From the NCBI RefSeq assembly GCF_032362555.1, contig NC_083512.1, positions 5,940,001-6,004,000 of the forward strand: DNA of 64,000 nt, read 5' to 3'. The translations under genes and the position numbers were made by a program. The DNA is from Amyelois transitella. Taxonomy: Eukaryota > Arthropoda > Insecta > Lepidoptera > Pyralidae. Of the stretch, positions 40,601 to 46,600 are shown piece after piece (the first letter of the stretch is position 1; each line of letters starts with the position of its first letter). The notes under the pieces are model-generated. The model made no database searches and was not told the origin of the DNA. It saw only the letters and a program-made list of their open reading frames with translations.

Positions 40601-43600
40601 ATTAATACTGAATTAAAGAAAATTGATTTCAAATTAACTTATGTTTATAATGAAAAAATAATCTTAAAAAATGAACATAAAAGTGGTATGCTCTCGCGGA
40701 CTTTTTTGTGGCACAAAATGAGTACTTCACATCTTTAGTACATTGTTTTACTATATCTTTGTTGGTTTGCGCAGCGTTCGCGTGGAAAGCTCGCAGATGG
40801 CCGACTCATTCAACTTTCACCTGCATTGTTGACGTTTCCCGTAGGAAATCCGGGATAAAATGTAGCCTATAGCCTTCCTCGATAAATAGACTATCTAACA
40901 GTGAAAGAATTATTCAAATCGGTTCAGTAGTTTCTGAGATTAGCGCGTTTAAACAAACAAACAAACAAACAAAACAAACTCTTCAGCTTTATAATATTAG
41001 TATAGATTTATCGAGGAAGGCTTTAGGCTATATAATATCACGCTGCAACACTATTAGGAGCAAAGAATTATTGGAAAATGTGAAAAAAACGGGGAAAATT
41101 ATTCATCCTTGAGAACTTCAATGATGCCCAAAATATCTATTCCACGCGGACGAAGTCGCGGGCACAGCTAGTATAATATATTTCTCTCTAATTTTTGTCT
41201 CTTTAGCAAGCAACATTCGTATTTTACACTATTAGGCAGCATTGACTAAATTATCCCTAAGATTGTACTTACTTTCGACTACCTACATTTATGTAGGTAA
41301 GTAAATTTTCGAGTATGTACACGCATCTAAATACGAATAGGATAAGTTAGTCGAAGGGTAACCGTACATTGTGTTTACACTTGTGCGAATGTTGAAGGAT
41401 TTGTAGGCATGTCAATCCCCCCTTAACAAAATGAGCCTTGTCGGACATAAACACTGTAATAGGATACGTCACATGTATTTGCTGGTTTCTCTTTAGCATA
41501 TTTTTTTTTGTTTACATACGTGTACGTACACATTTATCACGTCTTTATCTCTTACGGGATAAACTGAGCCAACAGACTCGAAAAAACTAAAAGCTACATT
41601 AAGGTGGAATTAAACAATACAAAATACTACTACTACTTCTACTACATGGAGGGTGTGGAGGGAAAGGTCGGAGTGGGAAGACCTAGACGAACGTATCTTG
41701 ATCAAATTAAGGACGTCCTGGTAAAGGGTCAGGTCAAAAGTACCCGAAACCGCCGAGCTTGCATGAAGAGAGTTATGAATGTGGATGAAACGAAGGAAAT
41801 ATGCAGAGATCGTGGCAAGTGGAAAGAGGTAGTCTCTGCCTACCCCTTCGGGAAAGAGGCGTGATTTTATGTATGTATGTATGTAATATACTAGTAAAAA
41901 AAACTTAAATACAACTGGAATTGACATTCATGAAACTTCTCACAAAGGTAAAGGTAAACAAGATCTTTAGGAGTAAAACGGCTTTTCTTTATGGTAATGT
42001 TCGTGGAAGCGAAACTTACGAGGAAAAGTGTAGTATCGCAGTAACTACCTACTTCATTTAAACATTTACAATTCGGCACCTGTACAGAAAAATTGTAATG
42101 TCGACATAATCTTGCACATCTCCTGATTTATCATGCAAGGAGTGTCGCAACCTCGCTATTCCGTAAGTGGAACATGATACTTACAAACGTGTGGAGTGGA
42201 GCGAGCCCATCACGAAATTATGTCAGCAGACAACGCATCTGGCTTCCGTCTGTCCGGAGTTTCAATGTTTTAGAAATACTCATGTTTGGGAAGAAACATC
42301 AAGATTTTTACTTCTATCAATATTCAGGAGCCAAGCCGAGTCTATTATCTATACATATAATAAAACAGTAAAAATATTTTGTCTGTACATTTAGTATTTT
42401 TGACTGAAATGGATAGAGGGACGTTTAGAATGAATGAGGCATGAGTTTGCCTGCAAATAAGTTTACGCGAAAAAAATTGAAATTTACACGGACGAAGTCG
42501 CGGGCAATAGCTAGTATCTATTAAAAATTAACACATCTGATACTAAAATATAATCTATTAGTAAAAAAACAATTTACATTTTAATTTAAAAATATGTCCA
42601 TTCCAAACTGGTGCAAGGTATGAAGTCACAATCACATGGTATTATCATAAACTAACCAACCTAATTTATTACTCAAACATATCATTTTATATTCAAAGAA
42701 TCGGGCCTCCACGCAATTCAATAAAAAGCTAAACAAGAGCAGGCAGCTTTTGGACGCGATTGGTTTAACATAACCCGTTGACAATACAACCAGAATAAGA
42801 GAGCCCTTAGACGGTCATAAAATGTACTTCTTTATTTCAACATAAAGGACTGCTAAGAGCAGTAGGGGAGTTCATTTTAGACCGGAGGCGCTTATATCGA
42901 TGCGTCGGTTAAACGCGCGAGCTACAAATTGAGCTTTTATTTATTCATGGGAGGGGAACGAGGTTGATATGGGTCGGGGTCGCTCGATAAAGGACACTCT
43001 TAGCTCGGCAATCGTCAAAGGATTCCGTAACAGTGTCATTGTTTTGCTACAAAATCAATCGTTCAATTGGCCCGAACACAAAATGAAATTTACTAAAAAT
43101 ATTTTATATATAAATCTAGATTAGAATATTATATAAATCTAGATTGAAATGAAGCGTAGTGATTAAAGGACATCATACTTAACGATACTGAAAACACTAT
43201 ATTGATTGATGAATGGTAGCATCTTTTTTAATAAATGGTCCAGCTAAAGAGGAATCAAGAAACCATTAGGTTAAACACACCAGTTACTCACTGGCTTAGA
43301 AGTTGGAATCATGGGGCAGGTGAATGGCCGACTCAGCGGCACGCGAGCTAAGCGTTACCTTCAGTGATTTGCAACCATTCTATTGGTTAAATGGAAAACT
43401 TAATATACCTACCCAGTGTGGATCAAGATCAACTTTAAATTAAAAACCTGCTCATTTCTCACTTATTGAAAGTGATTGTATCATTTCCTTGAAGGATATT
43501 TTACTATTACTTAAACAGGAAATAATTACGCACGTTCATCTTTAACAAATCTTGATATTGCATAGTGAAGTAAAATATAACTTATCAAAACTTAGTAAAA

Positions 43601-46600
43601 TTAATATCATAGTTTCCAAGGGATAGGCTTACAAACAAGGGATTCTTTTTTAGGCGACAGGCTAGCAACCTGTCACTATTTGAATCTCAATTCTATCATT
43701 AAGCCAAATAGCTGAACGTGGCCTTTCAGTCTTTTCAAGACTGTTGGCTCTGTCTACCCCGTAAGGGATATAGACGTGATGATATGTATGTATGTATGTA
43801 TGTAGTTTCCAAATACGAAGGTCATCATTATGCCACATGGCGAAGTCAGCAAAAGGTTTAGAAGGGTATGAAGTAGTATAAAACGTAACCGTAGACCGTA
43901 TAATGTAATACCTAGTCTTTTTTTTTTAAACACGTAACCTCGTACTTTATGCTTATCAACCGATCAAAACAAAGCAACACATTATTATTCAAGGACACGA
44001 AGACCACGTTTCTTTAAATTCTATTTATATCGCTTAGTAGACAAAAGCCTATCTATTCAATTATCCCAATTAAAGAAAACAAACAGGGTTAATATCAGTT
44101 GTTTGAATAAATGTTGTCTAGTCGAGTCCTGGATAGCCGTGTAAGATACACCTGCTACATGCCGAGTCAAGGGATATATCGCTAAGCAAATAAATTCACT
44201 TGAACCATACAAGACGTGTAAAACCACCTAGTTTTTATTGAGCATGTTTCAAACCGTTTTTTACAAGATTCGCATGGCAACCTTGACTCGATCCCCTCAA
44301 TAGCGCTTCTGTGGGAATTATTGAGTCAACGTTTCGTTTGCGTCGTATCGTCTGGAGACCATGTGAGCAAACGCATCCGGTGTACTTCTTCTGACGCTGG
44401 TAGGCAATCCATAGTTATTTTTGTCTACCAGCCTTTATTATATCGATTTTTGCAATGAAATAACAAGTAATATATGTTATATTACTTGTTATTACATTAC
44501 AAAAATTGAAACTGGATAGACAAACTTAACCTATCGTTTCAAAATAAACGATTTTAGATTTTTGAACTTTGACACCATAGTTATCGCGAGGGGCCCCATT
44601 GATATTCTAATTGAGTTTACCTGTGACATTTCCTAACAAAAGTAATGACCATATTATCATCGTTAACAGTTGTTTTGTTAAGACTCTCCACCCAGCTTCG
44701 ACCGTGTGCCTCATTTAATGGAGCAATAAAAAATCTTCGAGTCTGCTTACGTAATCCGTATTATTTCCGCGTCGAGGCGATTGCGGAGGTCAACGCGCGA
44801 ATGATCTTGTCTTTTGGTGCCACATTGTCATGTTGGCCTTAAAATAAAATGAACAAAAGCAATTGTAACTACAACGTAGGTAATTGAACAGAATACAGAA
44901 GTTTATTTAATAGGTACGATCAAGACTCGCATAGGTATTATTTGAATAATTGATATGATATTTAGTATCTTCACTTTAAACAATGCTGCTGTTAGTTTTA
45001 TTATCAAATCGAGAATAGAACTTTCTACCAAAAAATTTATAACGGATACAAGATCGGAGATTCAAGAAAGTGAGATGAAATTTCTTTAGATATTGAATAG
45101 AATAAAATTTGGTCAAAAATGGAAATTTCCAATAATTTACGGTCAAAAAGTATGAAAAGTTATCGGTCTTTGTTTTATGGCGGTCCAGTATTGTATTTCA
45201 CAATAGCCGTTCATCACCAAGGAAGATTGTAAATCTTAAATTAGGGACATTGTAAACTTTTACGGACTGCCATCGACCCAGGAGGGAGTTCATAAAAATT
45301 CCTTATGCGTTTTAGATAAAAAAAACAATGCCGTATGAACAAAACCATAATATCGAGGTGGGAAAAAATAAACAATTAACACTCAGACAAAACAATATTA
45401 GTTAAAATCCTTAAATTTAAAAAAAAATAGATATGCTAGTTTTTTGGATTTGCTAAAAGGGCAGTTTTCACATTACGAAGTAAATTTTTTTTTTATATTA
45501 AGTACATATCAGTTGACCACCGTTTTTTTATTTAAGAATTCGGCACCAGGCGTTGTTATTTATTAGTTCGTTGTACTATTCACGGGGATCTTTGTATTTA
45601 GGAGCATAAAGAAAGTCGGAACGAATCGTAAATCGGATCAGTACGGGGTGGAGCCGCTGGATGCGACCGAAACAATTGAGACCGATACGTACGCATTGAA
45701 CACAGACAAACTAACATTGTGCAATACATCACAAAGGAGGCCGGAGAAATCCGTGTGTTATGTTACTTTCGAAACAAGTAACTCTACTTTATGCGTATCG
45801 TCTTTTGGTGGCCATAAATCAGTTCAGCTTTCTTACAAATGAGTCGAAGATTTGGCGGATGACACAGACTCCTTTCGACGACGGTCAGCTGTTGCCTTTT
45901 TGGAATAAATAACAATAGAATTTTGGAGATATTCCTTAAAAATAACTATACCAGCTGAGATAAGGAATTTATCTTTTTTGTAGGATGATGTTTCAATGAC
46001 AAGAGGTAAATAAAAGGTGGTCAATACACCTAATAATTACAAGAATGAAACAAAACTTTTGGATTGCAAGACAATTAGATACTATAATTTGCTTTTAAGA
46101 GGAGCAAGTGAGCTTGAATAGCGACTGTATAATATGGGTCCATTACCGCCCAAGGTGCGTGAGTTAACAGTATTGTTCGGCTTAGGCATTGTGCTGCCAA
46201 TGACAGATAAGAGACCGGGTAATGAGAACAAGCACGACCCACTATGGCATCTCTCTCGGGCTTGCCGTAATCGGCTTGTTACGCTTATTAGTCTTTATTT
46301 TACCTAGGCCTTCGCTGTCGTGGGAATTTCCGAAGACTATTCCTTTCCAAATCGTTGAACCAATCATTGAACTACGCTCAAAAGAATTCAACGATTATCA
46401 AACCATTACACGCTTTATATAATGTAGAGTTGAAAGCACACGTAAGTGTTTATATGTCTTTCGTCACTTGCACATCGCTGGCCGCGTCCGCACTGCGCCT
46501 GCGCACAGCTGCCCGACTGGTTTGTCCACTTGTAGTGGATTGATTTAACGTTGAAGACACGATCCGCCGCTCATTCCAGAGTTCCTCTGGTGCTTCATTT

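Noticed and set aside
41610..41927. 105-codon minus-strand frame
   Set aside because: Shadow of the plus-strand LINE ORF2 C-terminus.
45536..45550. GAATTCGGCACCAGG, close to a cDNA-library EcoRI adapter
   Set aside because: The flanks are ordinary genomic sequence with no clone junction. One imperfect 15-mer is most likely coincidence.
45648..45842. 64-codon frame with plausible codon mix
   Set aside because: No domain and no homologue that I recognise; its open upstream reach is short. Not enough to call a gene.
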